From Hydrotalea sandarakina (GTDB lineage Bacteria > Bacteroidota > Bacteroidia > Chitinophagales > Chitinophagaceae), in NCBI RefSeq assembly GCF_003254115.1, contig NZ_QKZV01000002.1:310001-374000 (forward strand): a stretch of DNA of 64,000 nucleotides. Reading direction: 5' to 3'. Shown one piece after another: positions 9,579-19,400 of this stretch. A program made the translations under genes and the position numbers. A model generated the notes under the pieces. That model saw only the letters and a program-made list of their open reading frames with translations. It searched no databases and was not told the origin of the DNA. Each line of letters starts with the position of its first letter. Position 1 is the first letter of the stretch.

Positions 9579-9604
9579 TGTAAAAAGCTTACAATAGTAT
9601 TCGA

Positions 9605-10621
9605 TTAATGATAATCAATGAGTTTAGAATCTAAAATTATTTTATAAAAAGCATTGTTCTGATTTTGCTCATTGTTTTTATTTTTTATAATATCAAGTAT
9701 AATTTCTGCTGCTTTTTTACCTTGTAAATACGGAAATTGTTCAACGGATGCATTTGGCTTATATTTTAAAAATTGCATCATTGGTAAATTGGCATAACTT
9801 ACTATAACAGGCTTGTGCTCTTGTTTTGTTATATCTAACTCTTGCATTATATCAAGTGCTAAATTATCGTGAAAGGCTACAATAGCCGTTATTTTTCTTT
9901 TGTTTTTTAGAATTTCATGGAGTGCTTTAATGTTTCCTTCTTTTGTTAAATCTGAATTTACCACTAGAGAAGGATCAAATTTCAATCGGTTTTTTAATAA
10001 TGCTTGTTGATATCCTTCTAATCTTTCTTTTGATGCAGTAAGTTTTTCTGGTCCATTGATTAATCCAATAACTCTATGTCCTTTTTTTAAAAGATAACTT
10101 ACTGCCTGGATGCTTCCCGATATCATATTACAGGATACAGTATGTATTTCTTTCATGCTAGGAATACAATCAAAAAAAACAATGGGTATATTGCTTTTCT
10201 TTAATTTTTCGAAGTGTTCATAGTTAGTAGTGTTTTTTGCCATTGAAATAATAAGTCCATCAACTCTATGTTTACGCATTGATTCTACAAGCATTATTTC
10301 TCGCTCAGTACTGTCAAGTGACTGTCCTAATAAAACTACATAATCATTTTTTATTGCTACTTCTTCAATTCCACTAATAGCTGCAGGAAAGAATGATTCT
10401 GCTAAATGTGGCAGTATTACGCCTATTGTATAAGTTTTACCTTGTTGCAGAAATACAGCAGTTTGATTGGGCTCGTATCCTAATTCTTCTGCAAGTTTTT
10501 TTACTTTAAGTTTTGTTCCCAATCCTATACTGGGATGATCATGCAATGCTCTTGATACAGTTGAAAAAGATATATTTAATTTTCTTGCAATTTCTTTTAT
10601 TGTAGGTGCACTTTTTGGCAT
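9605..10621 (-). CDS. LacI/GalR-family transcriptional regulator
   Basis: A 338-residue regulator. The N-terminal helix-turn-helix (TIKEIARKLNISFSTVSRAL, about residues 7-26) and hinge helix (KKLAEELGYEPNQTA) are followed by a periplasmic-binding-protein-like effector domain from about 60 (YTIGVILPHLAESFF). It sits between the GH89 gene and the kinase operon. Three palindromes with the CAAACGTTTG core in nearby promoters are its probable operators. The effector is likely an amino sugar or its phosphate (inference). No copy of the palindrome lies before its own ATG, so direct autoregulation is not evident; it may be co-transcribed with the GH89 gene 42 bases upstream. Confidence 0.93.
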   Translation of the reverse strand: MPKSAPTIKEIARKLNISFSTVSRALHDHPSIGLGTKLKVKKLAEELGYEPNQTAVFLQQGKTYTIGVILPHLAESFFPAAISGIEEVAIKNDYVVLLGQSLDSTEREIMLVESMRKHRVDGLIISMAKNTTNYEHFEKLKKSNIPIVFFDCIPSMKEIHTVSCNMISGSIQAVSYLLKKGHRVIGLINGPEKLTASKERLEGYQQALLKNRLKFDPSLVVNSDLTKEGNIKALHEILKNKRKITAIVAFHDNLALDIMQELDITKQEHKPVIVSYANLPMMQFLKYKPNASVEQFPYLQGKKAAEIILDIIKNKNNEQNQNNAFYKIILDSKLIDYH

Positions 10622-10663
10622 AGTTTAAATAGCAGTTTGATAACAATATAAACATTTCCTTTT

Positions 10664-12853
10664 TTAATATTGCTCTAAAATTTCAGAATAATATTTTTCA
10701 AAAAGTTTTTTCGATGCTAGTACACTATTCCCTTTGGGTAAACTTGAAAATTTATTTGTTTTGTTTACCCAATGCCATTCCCAGTTTTTTATTGTTTCTT
10801 CAAATTCTTTTTGTTTAGTTGAAATATCTGAATTCCAATTTGATTTTAAAAATTTAAAGTATTGTAACCATCTTTGTTTATAAAAGTCTTTAATTAATCC
10901 TGCCCAATGTTTGTTGGCATAATCATGTGTCCCTGAATTTTTATCACCCCATGTAGTTATCAGATTTCTTGCATTTCTTTCATATAATTTTTCTTCTCTA
11001 TAATTTGTTCCCATTTTCTTTGCACTATTTATCCATTTACCAAGTAAAAAATCTTTTTTGGTTTGTAATAAAGCATCAATATCATCTAGTAAAATGATGA
11101 ATTTATTTGTTAAGTATTTAAACTGTAATTTGTTTTTTTGATAAAAGGCTTTGGCTATTTGTTGTTGCAAAGTATCTGCATAATTTGCTAACACCTGTCT
11201 TGTTAAATCAACTAAGTCATAGCTGAATCCTTCATTTTTATTTAAATTTTTGCTGTTATATATAAATAGTCGCCAGGCAGGGAGAAGATCTTTTGGATTG
11301 TAATTTAAAGTAGTATAAGTCCAAACTGCATCTTTGTTTAATGTTGGTCTGCCAGTAAAGATTGATTCGGGGGCGCCTTCAGTATTTCCACCATTATATA
11401 CTGTTTTTCGTAGAATTTGCCATGCGCTATCAATTTCTTTATTTGTTTTTCCGTATCTTCTTAAAGCATAATTGCTCAGCCAATCATTTAATTCTATGGG
11501 TTGGTCTCGCCAAATATTTTCAAGTAGCAGTGCATACATTACAGGATTTTGTTCTATGCCTTCGGGTGTTAAACCTATTCCTATTAAATTTTTGCTGTTA
11601 TTGTTATGTAATGTTTTCGCCGGCACATTAGCAATTGTGTCCATTTTTCCAAACATACCTATATTACCTCCAAAATTGTGTAACATACACCAAATCCATT
11701 TTTTTCCATAATAAGCCTCGGTGCTACTCCAAATTGGTCTTGTTTCACTCCATAAATCTAAAATAATCATGTGCTCGTCATTAACCCCGTTTAAAAGCGC
11801 TTTAATTTGTGTAGGTTTCCAAAAATCCGGGGCATTTACAAATAACCATCCCTGCATTACCCAAATAGCTTGCGAATCAACGGATGCCATTGTTTTATAA
11901 ACAGTTGAACTTAGTTGGTTTAAATATAAAGAGTCATTGGTGGGTGGTATATTTTCATTAAATGTGTCGGCAGAATATAAATGGTCAGTACCGAAAATTT
12001 TATTTTGTAAACGCAAAAATTCGGTTCCAATAATTTGAAATAAAGAGTCATTGGGATCTAGTATTGACACGTCCTCATATCCGGGACCCCAATTTACTTT
12101 TTTAATTAATGCATTTGGGAAAAGCTGATTGAATGAATTAGGTATATGACCAGTAAAAGCAGGTAAAACTGGGGTCATGTCTAATTCTCTTTCTCTTTCC
12201 AATATTTTTTTTTGCAATAACTCCATTTTCTTCAACCAACTGTATGGCAAAGGACCACCCCATTTGTCTATATTGTTCATCCAAAACCAACTTGTATAAG
12301 CTGGTCCTGTAAAAAAATTATTTAGCTGATTATTATTAAATCCCAATGACTTGTACAATTCAGACCAAATTATATTTTGCCCAATTATTGCCAATGGCAT
12401 ATTTATCCCATTTAAAGCCATCCAATCAATTTCTTTCTCCCATCTGTTCCAGTCCCACCAGGTCATGCTGTAATTATTTGTACAGTAGTTAATATAGTAT
12501 CGATATTGATAAGGAGTATTATGAACAATTTTTTGTTTTATTAATGGAAGCTTGTCAGGTAATTTTAAATTTGTACCATTCCAACTGATATCGCAATGTG
12601 TATAATTTTTCAGATAATAATATAATGCGCTTGCAATACTTACATTATTGTTACCCACTAAAACAATTTTATTATTTTCAGAATATAGTTCAAAGAAATC
12701 TTTACCTGAAGTAGCCTTTTGATATTTAATGGTAAATGAAGAAGCTTTTGAAGGAATGATTCTTTTGATTAATTGCAATATCGCTTCTTTATTTTGAGAT
12801 TGTATTTGGGAAGAAAAAATTATAAGCAAGAATAGGAAAATAATTTTGCGCAT
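10664..12853 (-). CDS. Alpha-N-acetylglucosaminidase, GH89 (NAGLU-like)
   Basis: A 729-residue secreted enzyme with a signal peptide (IIFLFLLIIFSSQIQS). It cleaves terminal alpha-linked GlcNAc, as the human lysosomal NAGLU does on heparan sulfate and Clostridium GH89 does on mucin-type glycans. A NAGLU N-terminal domain covers about 25-110. The (beta/alpha)8 domain follows, with family signatures MALNGINMPLAIIGQ (145-159), FFTGPAYTSWFWMNNI, HIPNSF, AIWVMQGWLF and WCMLHNFGGNIGM. E300 (in TFNENIPP) and E431 (in LTPEGIEQNP) match the acid/base and nucleophile regions. It is followed 42 bases later by the LacI gene. Its product would be free GlcNAc for the downstream transporter and kinase. Confidence 0.95.
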   Translation of the reverse strand: MRKIIFLFLLIIFSSQIQSQNKEAILQLIKRIIPSKASSFTIKYQKATSGKDFFELYSENNKIVLVGNNNVSIASALYYYLKNYTHCDISWNGTNLKLPDKLPLIKQKIVHNTPYQYRYYINYCTNNYSMTWWDWNRWEKEIDWMALNGINMPLAIIGQNIIWSELYKSLGFNNNQLNNFFTGPAYTSWFWMNNIDKWGGPLPYSWLKKMELLQKKILERERELDMTPVLPAFTGHIPNSFNQLFPNALIKKVNWGPGYEDVSILDPNDSLFQIIGTEFLRLQNKIFGTDHLYSADTFNENIPPTNDSLYLNQLSSTVYKTMASVDSQAIWVMQGWLFVNAPDFWKPTQIKALLNGVNDEHMIILDLWSETRPIWSSTEAYYGKKWIWCMLHNFGGNIGMFGKMDTIANVPAKTLHNNNSKNLIGIGLTPEGIEQNPVMYALLLENIWRDQPIELNDWLSNYALRRYGKTNKEIDSAWQILRKTVYNGGNTEGAPESIFTGRPTLNKDAVWTYTTLNYNPKDLLPAWRLFIYNSKNLNKNEGFSYDLVDLTRQVLANYADTLQQQIAKAFYQKNKLQFKYLTNKFIILLDDIDALLQTKKDFLLGKWINSAKKMGTNYREEKLYERNARNLITTWGDKNSGTHDYANKHWAGLIKDFYKQRWLQYFKFLKSNWNSDISTKQKEFEETIKNWEWHWVNKTNKFSSLPKGNSVLASKKLFEKYYSEILEQY

Positions 12854-12869
12854 GGTTAATTATTATGAG

Positions 12870-12907
12870 ATTTAAATAAAAAGTTCCGAAATAGAAATAA
12901 CGGAACT
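12870..12907 (-). terminator. Hairpin after the GH109-type gene
   Basis: Seven-base arms AGTTCCG (12882-12888) and CGGAACT (12901-12907) with a 12-base loop. Read on the minus strand, the hairpin is followed by a T-rich run. It sits between the GH109-type stop codon and the GH89 start and may be a weak or leaky terminator. Confidence 0.5.
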
Positions 12908-12934
12908 GATTGCTTTATGAAAAAACTGAAAAGA

Positions 12935-14311
12935 CTAATAATCGTCACTAAGTGCAAAAGTATTTTTTCTTGTTTTCCATGCACCTTTAGTAAAATCAGG
13001 AATGTCTTGCAATGTCCCGCCTTCTGCTATTGAAGTTCTACTAATTGGTGTAATTGAATACCAAGTTGCTAAATCATAAACATCTAATGGAAAGTCTATA
13101 CCTCTTTTTATACATTCAACAAAGGCATTATCCACAAAAAAATCCATTCCGCCATGTCCTGAACCTACCGCTTCATTGGCATATTTCTTCCACAGTGGAT
13201 GATCATATTCTTCCATATATTTTTGTGGATTTTCCCAAGTTTCAGCAGGACTTTTATCTTCAAAATAAATTAATCCTTTATCAAATTCACCGGCAGAAAA
13301 TTCTTGCCAAAGGCCATTAGTGCCTTGTACTTTAAAGCCTAAATTATAGGGGCGTGGTGATGAGGTTGATAAGGTGATAACAATGGTTTGTCCATTATGT
13401 GTTTGAATTTGCGTTGTTACAATATCACCTTGTTTAAATTTCAATTTTGCATTTGGACTGTTTGGGCCACCTAATGGATTTTTAGCTACATATCTATTGA
13501 AGCCTTTTGCCGGTGTAGCTATACTTGACAATTTGGTTAATCTATTCCCTCTATTAATATCAATCATCATAGCAACAGGTCCTAAGCCATGAGTAGGATA
13601 ATTATCTTCATTTTCTTTCACATAGTATTCAGTTCGCCATTTTGCTGAACCTTTAGCAGTAGGGCCAAAGGATACTCCCGAGCAACATTTATCTGCTGTG
13701 TTAAATAACTCAGCGCGTAAATCATGTTGATATCCGCCTTCAACGTGTAATATATCTTCAAATAGGCCATGTCTTACCATGTTTAAAACAGCCATAATAT
13801 CTCTCCTGTAACAAACATTTTCTAAAATCATTACGGGTGTTTTTGTCTTCTCGTAAGCATTTACAATATCCCAACAATCTTGAAGTTGTAATGCACCGGA
13901 AACTTCCAATCCTACTGCAATTTTGTTTTGCATGGCATATAAAGCCTGTGGAATATGCCATTCCCAAGGTGAAGCAATTATTACTCCATCAATGTCTTTT
14001 CTGTCTAGTAATCTTTTATAATCTGAGGGGCCATTATTGTATGCTTTTACCGGGCTTTTGCCATATTTAGCTAGTACTGCTTGTGCTGTATTAATACTAT
14101 GCTCATCTGGATCGGCTATTGCTACAACATTAACATCATCTCTTTTTAGCATTTGTTCTAAATGCAATTTTCCTCTAGCCCCAACACCAATAATAGCTAC
14201 ATTTATTTTATCTTTTTTATTAGCAGCAAAAGATAAAATAGGATTAGAAAGTAAAGTAATTCCTGCGCCAGTTAATGCCGTTGTTTTAATAAATTTTCTA
14301 CGGTTGTACAT
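12935..14311 (-). CDS. GH109-type NAD-dependent glycosidase (Gfo/Idh/MocA fold), Tat-exported
   Basis: A 458-residue protein with a twin-arginine signal (NRRKFIKTTALTGAG). The Rossmann motif VAIIGVGARGKLHLEQM follows at about residue 38. The C-terminal half has NYPTHGLGPVA and AVGSGHGGMDFFV, which recall the GH109 family (alpha-N-acetylgalactosaminidase of Elizabethkingia) rather than ordinary dehydrogenases. GH109 enzymes carry bound NAD+ and cleave by transient C3 oxidation and elimination. Tat export fits a protein folded around a cofactor. A palindrome 67-76 bases upstream of the ATG links it to the LacI regulon. Substrate could be alpha-GalNAc or another hexosaminide; a plain Gfo/Idh oxidoreductase remains possible. 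Confidence 0.82.
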   Translation of the reverse strand: MYNRRKFIKTTALTGAGITLLSNPILSFAANKKDKINVAIIGVGARGKLHLEQMLKRDDVNVVAIADPDEHSINTAQAVLAKYGKSPVKAYNNGPSDYKRLLDRKDIDGVIIASPWEWHIPQALYAMQNKIAVGLEVSGALQLQDCWDIVNAYEKTKTPVMILENVCYRRDIMAVLNMVRHGLFEDILHVEGGYQHDLRAELFNTADKCCSGVSFGPTAKGSAKWRTEYYVKENEDNYPTHGLGPVAMMIDINRGNRLTKLSSIATPAKGFNRYVAKNPLGGPNSPNAKLKFKQGDIVTTQIQTHNGQTIVITLSTSSPRPYNLGFKVQGTNGLWQEFSAGEFDKGLIYFEDKSPAETWENPQKYMEEYDHPLWKKYANEAVGSGHGGMDFFVDNAFVECIKRGIDFPLDVYDLATWYSITPISRTSIAEGGTLQDIPDFTKGAWKTRKNTFALSDDY

Positions 14312-14377
14312 TGCAATCGTTTTTAAATTATTAGAGAATACAGTAAACTTAGTTTATTTTTTTTCTTTTATGCCATG

Positions 14378-14387
14378 CAAACGTTGG
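14378..14387. promoter_or_regulatory. LacI-type operator, copy 2 (CAAACGTTGG)
   Basis: Matches the other two cores in nine of ten bases and lies upstream of the minus-strand GH109-type gene. With copy 3 it occupies the 296-base divergent intergenic region between that gene and susC, which holds no other gene. Confidence 0.6.
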
Positions 14388-14518
14388 CGGAAATTTTTAT
14401 GATGAAACATTTTTAAAACTTTTTGCTGCATGCTAGATATTGAAAAATAAAAAATATTACTATTATTATGATACCACTTGTTTGAGTATTGTCTTTACAA
14501 TTGAAAATAATTGCATTT

Positions 14519-14530
14519 GCAAACGTTTGC
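14519..14530. promoter_or_regulatory. LacI-type operator, copy 3 (GCAAACGTTTGC)
   Basis: A perfect 12-base palindrome, the best of the three copies, about 78 bases before the susC ATG at 14608. A near-match to the Bacteroidota -7 element (TGCATTTG, 14513-14520) overlaps its left edge, so bound repressor would cover the promoter. The promoter assignment is tentative. Confidence 0.72.
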
Positions 14531-14607
14531 GCAATGAATGTATTATAAGATTTCATTTCTTGTCTTTATATTTATATAAATTTTTTTTACAAAAAAACTA
14601 CTGTGTT

Positions 14608-17600
14608 ATGAGGAAATTTAGCTTCACTCTATGCTTTCTCTTCACTCTTTTGCTCAGTTATTCACTTTATGCGCAAACAAGAACAGTGACGGGAAAGGTT
14701 ATTGACTCGGAAAAGAAACCCATATCAGGGGCTTCTATTCTTATTAAGGGTAAATCGCAGGGAACTGCTGCTGATGCTGATGGTAATTTTACACTCAAAG
14801 TGCCTGATGGGCGAGTGCAACTTGAAATTACTTCTGTTGGTTATTTGAAAAGAGAAGTGAATTTACGACCTGATGAAAATAATGTTACAATTGAAATGCG
14901 TAGTGATTCAAGTCAATTAAAAGACGTTGTTGTAACAGCATTAGGAATTACTCGTCAAGCAAAAACTTTAGTTTATGCCACACAAAATGTAAAAGTTTCT
15001 GAGTTAACCGGTGTTCGTGCATCAGATAATGTATTGAATTCATTACAGGGTAAGATTGCTAATGCTGTTATCAATCAAGGTTCTGGTGGTCCTGGTAGTG
15101 GTGCTAGAATTGTTTTGCGCGGTAATCGTTCTATACAAGGAGATAATAATGCACTTATTGTTGTTGATGGTGTGCCTATTGAGAATAATACTTATAGTGC
15201 TGCCGGTGGTACTTTTGGTTCTATACAAGGTTCAGATGGAGCATCAAATATTAATCCTGATGATATTGAATCAGTTACTGTTTTGCGTGGTGCTTCAGCT
15301 GCAGCTTTATACGGTAGCCAAGCAGGCAATGGTGTAATTGTTATTACAACTAAAAAAGGATCTAAAGACAAAATATCTGTCAATGTAAATTCAGGTGCTG
15401 TTTTTGAAAATGCTTTTGCTCTTCCAAAAGTGCAAAATATTTACGGACAAGGTAATAATAATCAGTACGTAGATTCTTTATTTGGGGATAGTTGGGGTGC
15501 AAAAATGACAGGTCAAACCTATACTAACTTTTTAGGGCAAACTCAAAAATATGCTCCTCAATCAAATAATATCAAAGACTTTTTTCAAACAGGGCTTGGA
15601 TTGAATAACTCTATCAGTGTTTCCGGTGGTAATTCAAAAGCTCAAACTTATTTATCTTATACAAACAACTCAATACAAGGTATTATTCCTAAAAATATAT
15701 TGCTGCGCCATACAATTACATTAAGGCTTACAAATCAAATCAGTTCCAAGTTTTCAACTGATGCAAAAATTACTTATATAAATCAAGATATAAAAAACAA
15801 ACCTAGAACCGGGGAAGAAAATTCACCTGTTATAGATATTTATCAAATACCAAGAAATGTTAGCTTAGCTGAAGCGCAACAATACCAAAGTATAAGTAAT
15901 GTAGGTGTTCCTAATCCTAATCCTTGGCCATCAACGTTGAATTCTATTTATCAAAATCCATATTGGATGATTAACAATACTGCTTTGAATGAAACACGCG
16001 ATAGGATAATGGGTTTTTTATCTGCTAAATATCAAATTACACCTTGGTTAAGCGTAACAGGAAGGGCTAATTTAGATAGAAGTATGGATAAATTAACAGA
16101 ACAATATGCACAAGGCACTTTATTGTGGGCAAATCAAGCTGGTGGGTATTTCTCACAAACGAATATTGTAACTACTCAAAAATGGTTTGATGCGATTTTT
16201 GACGGTAGCAATAAGATTTCACAAAATTTCAAAGCCAATTATCATTTTGGTGCCATTTATCAGGACAATAAGTTTGATTTGATGCAGGGTATTGCTAATG
16301 GTTTAAATGTTACTAATAAGTTTAGTTTAAACTATGCAACTAATCCTGCATTATATCAAACCGGAACAGAAGTTCAAACACAAGCCGTTTTTGCTCAAGC
16401 CAATTTTTCTTATAAAGATGCAATTTATTTAGATGCTAGTATTAGGAACGATTGGGATTCAAGATTACCTGCACCTTATGCTTATCAATATTATTCAATT
16501 GGTGCTTCAGCATTAATTTCAGATTTAGTTAATTTACCCGATTATATTTCTTTCTTGAAAGCTAGCTTAAATTATGCTGAAGTAGGTAACGGTGGTCAAT
16601 TTGGTTTATTAACTAGTACTTATAGTTATAGTCAAGGAGCAGGTAATGGTTTTTTAAGTAGAAGTACTACTTTACCTATTCCGGGATTAAAGCCTGAGAT
16701 TGTAAAAAATACAGAAGCAGGAATAGAAGCACGTTTTAATAAAAACAGATGGGGCTTTACTTTCACTTATTATAAAAGTAATTCTTATAACCAATTACTT
16801 CAAATTGGTTTACCAACACCTACAGGTTATGCAACACAATATATTAATGCCGGAAACATTCAGAATCAAGGTATTGAAGTGGTGTTAAATGCAACAGCAA
16901 TTCATTCAAAAAACTTTAATTGGGATGTTGCATTAAATTTTGCATTGAATAGAAATAAGGTAATAAGTTTAAGTCCGGAATTAAAAACTGTTTATTTTGG
17001 TGATAGCCGAGCTGCAACCATGCAAATTCAGGAAGGGGGCAGTTATGGTGATTTAATTGGTTTTAAATGGCTGAAAGATTCAAAGGGAAGATATGAAGTA
17101 AATGCTGATGGTACACCTTTAACCTCATATCAAACAGGTGATCCACAGGCTTATATCGGCAACTTTAATCCTAATGAAACTGTTGGATTAACAAACACAT
17201 TTAGATATAAAGACTTTTCTTTAAGAGTATTGGTTGATGGTAGAATTGGTGGCGTTATAGTAGATGGTACCGAAATGAACTTAGCGTTTAGTGGAATACC
17301 TGCTGCAACAGCTAAATACAGAGAAGGAGGATGGAGCTTAGGTGGTGTAGATGCCAATGGTAATGCAGTTACTACAACTATTAATGCTCAGCAGTTTTGG
17401 CAAACTGCATCTGGAAAGCGTTATGGTGTTGGTGATTTCTTTGCTTATGATGCAACTAGTTTCCGAGTAAGAGAACTTTCTTTAGGATATGACATTCCAT
17501 TAAAAAATAATTTCTTTATTAAAGCTGCCAGATTATCAGCAGTTGCAAGAAACTTGTTTTGGTTATATCGAGGTGAGTCGTTGCTAAATATTCCAGGTTT

Positions 17601-17724
17601 GGGAAAACGAAAAATGACATTTGATCCTGATATGAGTTTAGGAAATGGAAATTATCAAGGAATTACTTACGGTACATTACCGGCCACTCGTTCAATTGGC
17701 GTGAATTTGCAATTAACATTTTAA
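14608..17724 (+). CDS. SusC/RagA-family TonB-dependent outer-membrane receptor
   Basis: A 1038-residue transporter for glycan uptake. The signal peptide ends at about residue 22 (LSYSLYAQ). A CarboxypepD_reg-like domain follows (RTVTGKVIDSEKKPISGASI), then the SusC signature LKDVVVTALGI, the plug (DNVLNSLQGKIANAVINQG and ALYGSQAGNGVIVITTKKG), and a C-terminal barrel ending in an aromatic residue (LQLTF). The frame is open upstream to 14440, but ATG 14608 gives the signal peptide directly and leaves the operator at 14519 outside the gene. SusD follows after 18 bases. Expected role: TonB-powered import of amino-sugar oligosaccharides. Confidence 0.95.
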   Translation: MRKFSFTLCFLFTLLLSYSLYAQTRTVTGKVIDSEKKPISGASILIKGKSQGTAADADGNFTLKVPDGRVQLEITSVGYLKREVNLRPDENNVTIEMRSDSSQLKDVVVTALGITRQAKTLVYATQNVKVSELTGVRASDNVLNSLQGKIANAVINQGSGGPGSGARIVLRGNRSIQGDNNALIVVDGVPIENNTYSAAGGTFGSIQGSDGASNINPDDIESVTVLRGASAAALYGSQAGNGVIVITTKKGSKDKISVNVNSGAVFENAFALPKVQNIYGQGNNNQYVDSLFGDSWGAKMTGQTYTNFLGQTQKYAPQSNNIKDFFQTGLGLNNSISVSGGNSKAQTYLSYTNNSIQGIIPKNILLRHTITLRLTNQISSKFSTDAKITYINQDIKNKPRTGEENSPVIDIYQIPRNVSLAEAQQYQSISNVGVPNPNPWPSTLNSIYQNPYWMINNTALNETRDRIMGFLSAKYQITPWLSVTGRANLDRSMDKLTEQYAQGTLLWANQAGGYFSQTNIVTTQKWFDAIFDGSNKISQNFKANYHFGAIYQDNKFDLMQGIANGLNVTNKFSLNYATNPALYQTGTEVQTQAVFAQANFSYKDAIYLDASIRNDWDSRLPAPYAYQYYSIGASALISDLVNLPDYISFLKASLNYAEVGNGGQFGLLTSTYSYSQGAGNGFLSRSTTLPIPGLKPEIVKNTEAGIEARFNKNRWGFTFTYYKSNSYNQLLQIGLPTPTGYATQYINAGNIQNQGIEVVLNATAIHSKNFNWDVALNFALNRNKVISLSPELKTVYFGDSRAATMQIQEGGSYGDLIGFKWLKDSKGRYEVNADGTPLTSYQTGDPQAYIGNFNPNETVGLTNTFRYKDFSLRVLVDGRIGGVIVDGTEMNLAFSGIPAATAKYREGGWSLGGVDANGNAVTTTINAQQFWQTASGKRYGVGDFFAYDATSFRVRELSLGYDIPLKNNFFIKAARLSAVARNLFWLYRGESLLNIPGLGKRKMTFDPDMSLGNGNYQGITYGTLPATRSIGVNLQLTF

Positions 17725-17742
17725 TTATTAAATAAGTATAAT

Positions 17743-19377
17743 ATGAAAAAGTTTAATATATTTTCTGCACCGCTTTTATACTTATTGTTTTTTGTTGCTA
17801 TTTTTCAAATAAATGCATGTACAAAAGACTTTAAGTCGATAAATACCGATAAAAACACAATTGCTACTATTGGACCGGCTGAGTTACCGTTTCTGTTTTC
17901 AAAAGCGCTTTCAGCGGCACCACATGATATGTATAATTATCAAGTAGCTCAAAATTTATTTGCCGACCAGTATGCACAATATTTTGCCTGTGAGGCAACC
18001 TATTTCCCTTCAGATAGATTGGTGATAAGACAAGATTGGGTTGGAGCAGCATTTAATCCCATGTACACAGATGTAATGCCACAATTACAAACCATATTTG
18101 CAAACACTGATTCAACTTCAGCCGAATATGCAATGGCAAGTATTTGGTGGGTATATACCTTTCATCGAGTAACCGATTACTGGGGGCCTATTCCTTATTT
18201 TCAAGCAGGAAAAGTTTCAACACCATCTGTTCCTTATGATCCTCAAGATCAGATTTACAACGATTTTTTTAAACGACTTGCTAACGCTGTTGCAGTACTA
18301 AATCAACATCAAGGGGAGAATCATTTTGGTAATTATGATTTAATTTATGGAGGCGATGTAAATCATTGGATAAAATTTGCAAATTCTTTAAGATTAAGAT
18401 TAGCTATTAGAATATCAAAAGTTGATCCGGCACGTGCTAAGGCAGAAGGAGAAGCTGCATATGCAGGTGGAGTAATGACAGTTAGCGCACCTATTACGGA
18501 TCCTACAGCTAATCCGGGTGGTGATGATGCTTTGGTTGATAGAAGTACTAAAGGAAATGACGGTAATGGATTATCAATTATGTCTGACTGGAATGAATTT
18601 AGAATGAGCGCATCAATGGCATCTGTTTTAAAAGGCTATAATGATCCAAGATTAAAAGAATATTTTTTGCCGGCTGTCAATACAAACCAATATCAAGGAC
18701 TCCGAAACGGATTAAGTGTTAATCAGTTAACACAGCCTGCCAATAATTACAATAATAATTCTCATGTTGGTAAAAGATGGTCATCAACCAATGTAACGGA
18801 TATTAATGGTAATGTTACAGGATCTGCCACGTCATTATCAACACGTCAAAATATAATGTGTAGCGCAGAAGTATATTTTTTACGTGCTGAAGGTGCTATG
18901 TTAGGTTGGAACATGGGTGGTACACCTCAAACATTATATAATCAAGGAATTACTGCATCAATGAACCAATGGGGTATTACAGATCCTACTATCATTAATA
19001 ATTATATTAATAGTATGGCTACACCAATTGCACCCGGTGATTATTTAAATTCTCCTCCTATGACTAATATTCCGGTTAAGTTTGATCCTTCTAATCCTGC
19101 TGTACAACTTGAACAAATTATGACGCAAAAATGGTTGGCATTATATCCTGATGGTCAGGAAGCCTGGGCTGACTATCGAAGAAGCCATGTATTGAAATTG
19201 TACCCGGTTGTAAACTCAGATAATCCTGATATTACAAATACAACTACACAATGGATACGAAGAATTCCCTTCTTATTATCAGAGTATCAAACCAACGGAG
19301 CTGAAGTTAACAAAGCAGTTAATTTATTAGGTGGGCCTGATAAAGTTACCACACCTTTGTGGTGGGATAAGAATTAG
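17743..19377 (+). CDS. SusD/RagB-family glycan-binding lipoprotein
   Basis: A 544-residue outer-membrane lipoprotein; the lipobox FQINAC puts the lipidated Cys at 26. The SusD-like TPR-type fold shows in YFACEATYFPSDRL, WWVYTFHRVTDYWGPIPYF, DVNHWIKFANSLRLRLAIRI and the C-terminal WLALYPDGQEAWADYRRS. It lids the SusC channel and captures the substrate. It is directly downstream of susC and ends before a strong hairpin at 19401-19436, so SusC and SusD may be made in excess over the genes that follow. Confidence 0.95.
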   Translation: MKKFNIFSAPLLYLLFFVAIFQINACTKDFKSINTDKNTIATIGPAELPFLFSKALSAAPHDMYNYQVAQNLFADQYAQYFACEATYFPSDRLVIRQDWVGAAFNPMYTDVMPQLQTIFANTDSTSAEYAMASIWWVYTFHRVTDYWGPIPYFQAGKVSTPSVPYDPQDQIYNDFFKRLANAVAVLNQHQGENHFGNYDLIYGGDVNHWIKFANSLRLRLAIRISKVDPARAKAEGEAAYAGGVMTVSAPITDPTANPGGDDALVDRSTKGNDGNGLSIMSDWNEFRMSASMASVLKGYNDPRLKEYFLPAVNTNQYQGLRNGLSVNQLTQPANNYNNNSHVGKRWSSTNVTDINGNVTGSATSLSTRQNIMCSAEVYFLRAEGAMLGWNMGGTPQTLYNQGITASMNQWGITDPTIINNYINSMATPIAPGDYLNSPPMTNIPVKFDPSNPAVQLEQIMTQKWLALYPDGQEAWADYRRSHVLKLYPVVNSDNPDITNTTTQWIRRIPFLLSEYQTNGAEVNKAVNLLGGPDKVTTPLWWDKN

Positions 19378-19400
19378 AGCATTTATTAACCATCAATTAA

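Noticed and set aside
14440-14607. N-terminal extension of the SusC frame
   Set aside because: It would cover the operator at 14519 and put 56 low-complexity residues before a normal signal peptide; ATG 14608 is preferred.
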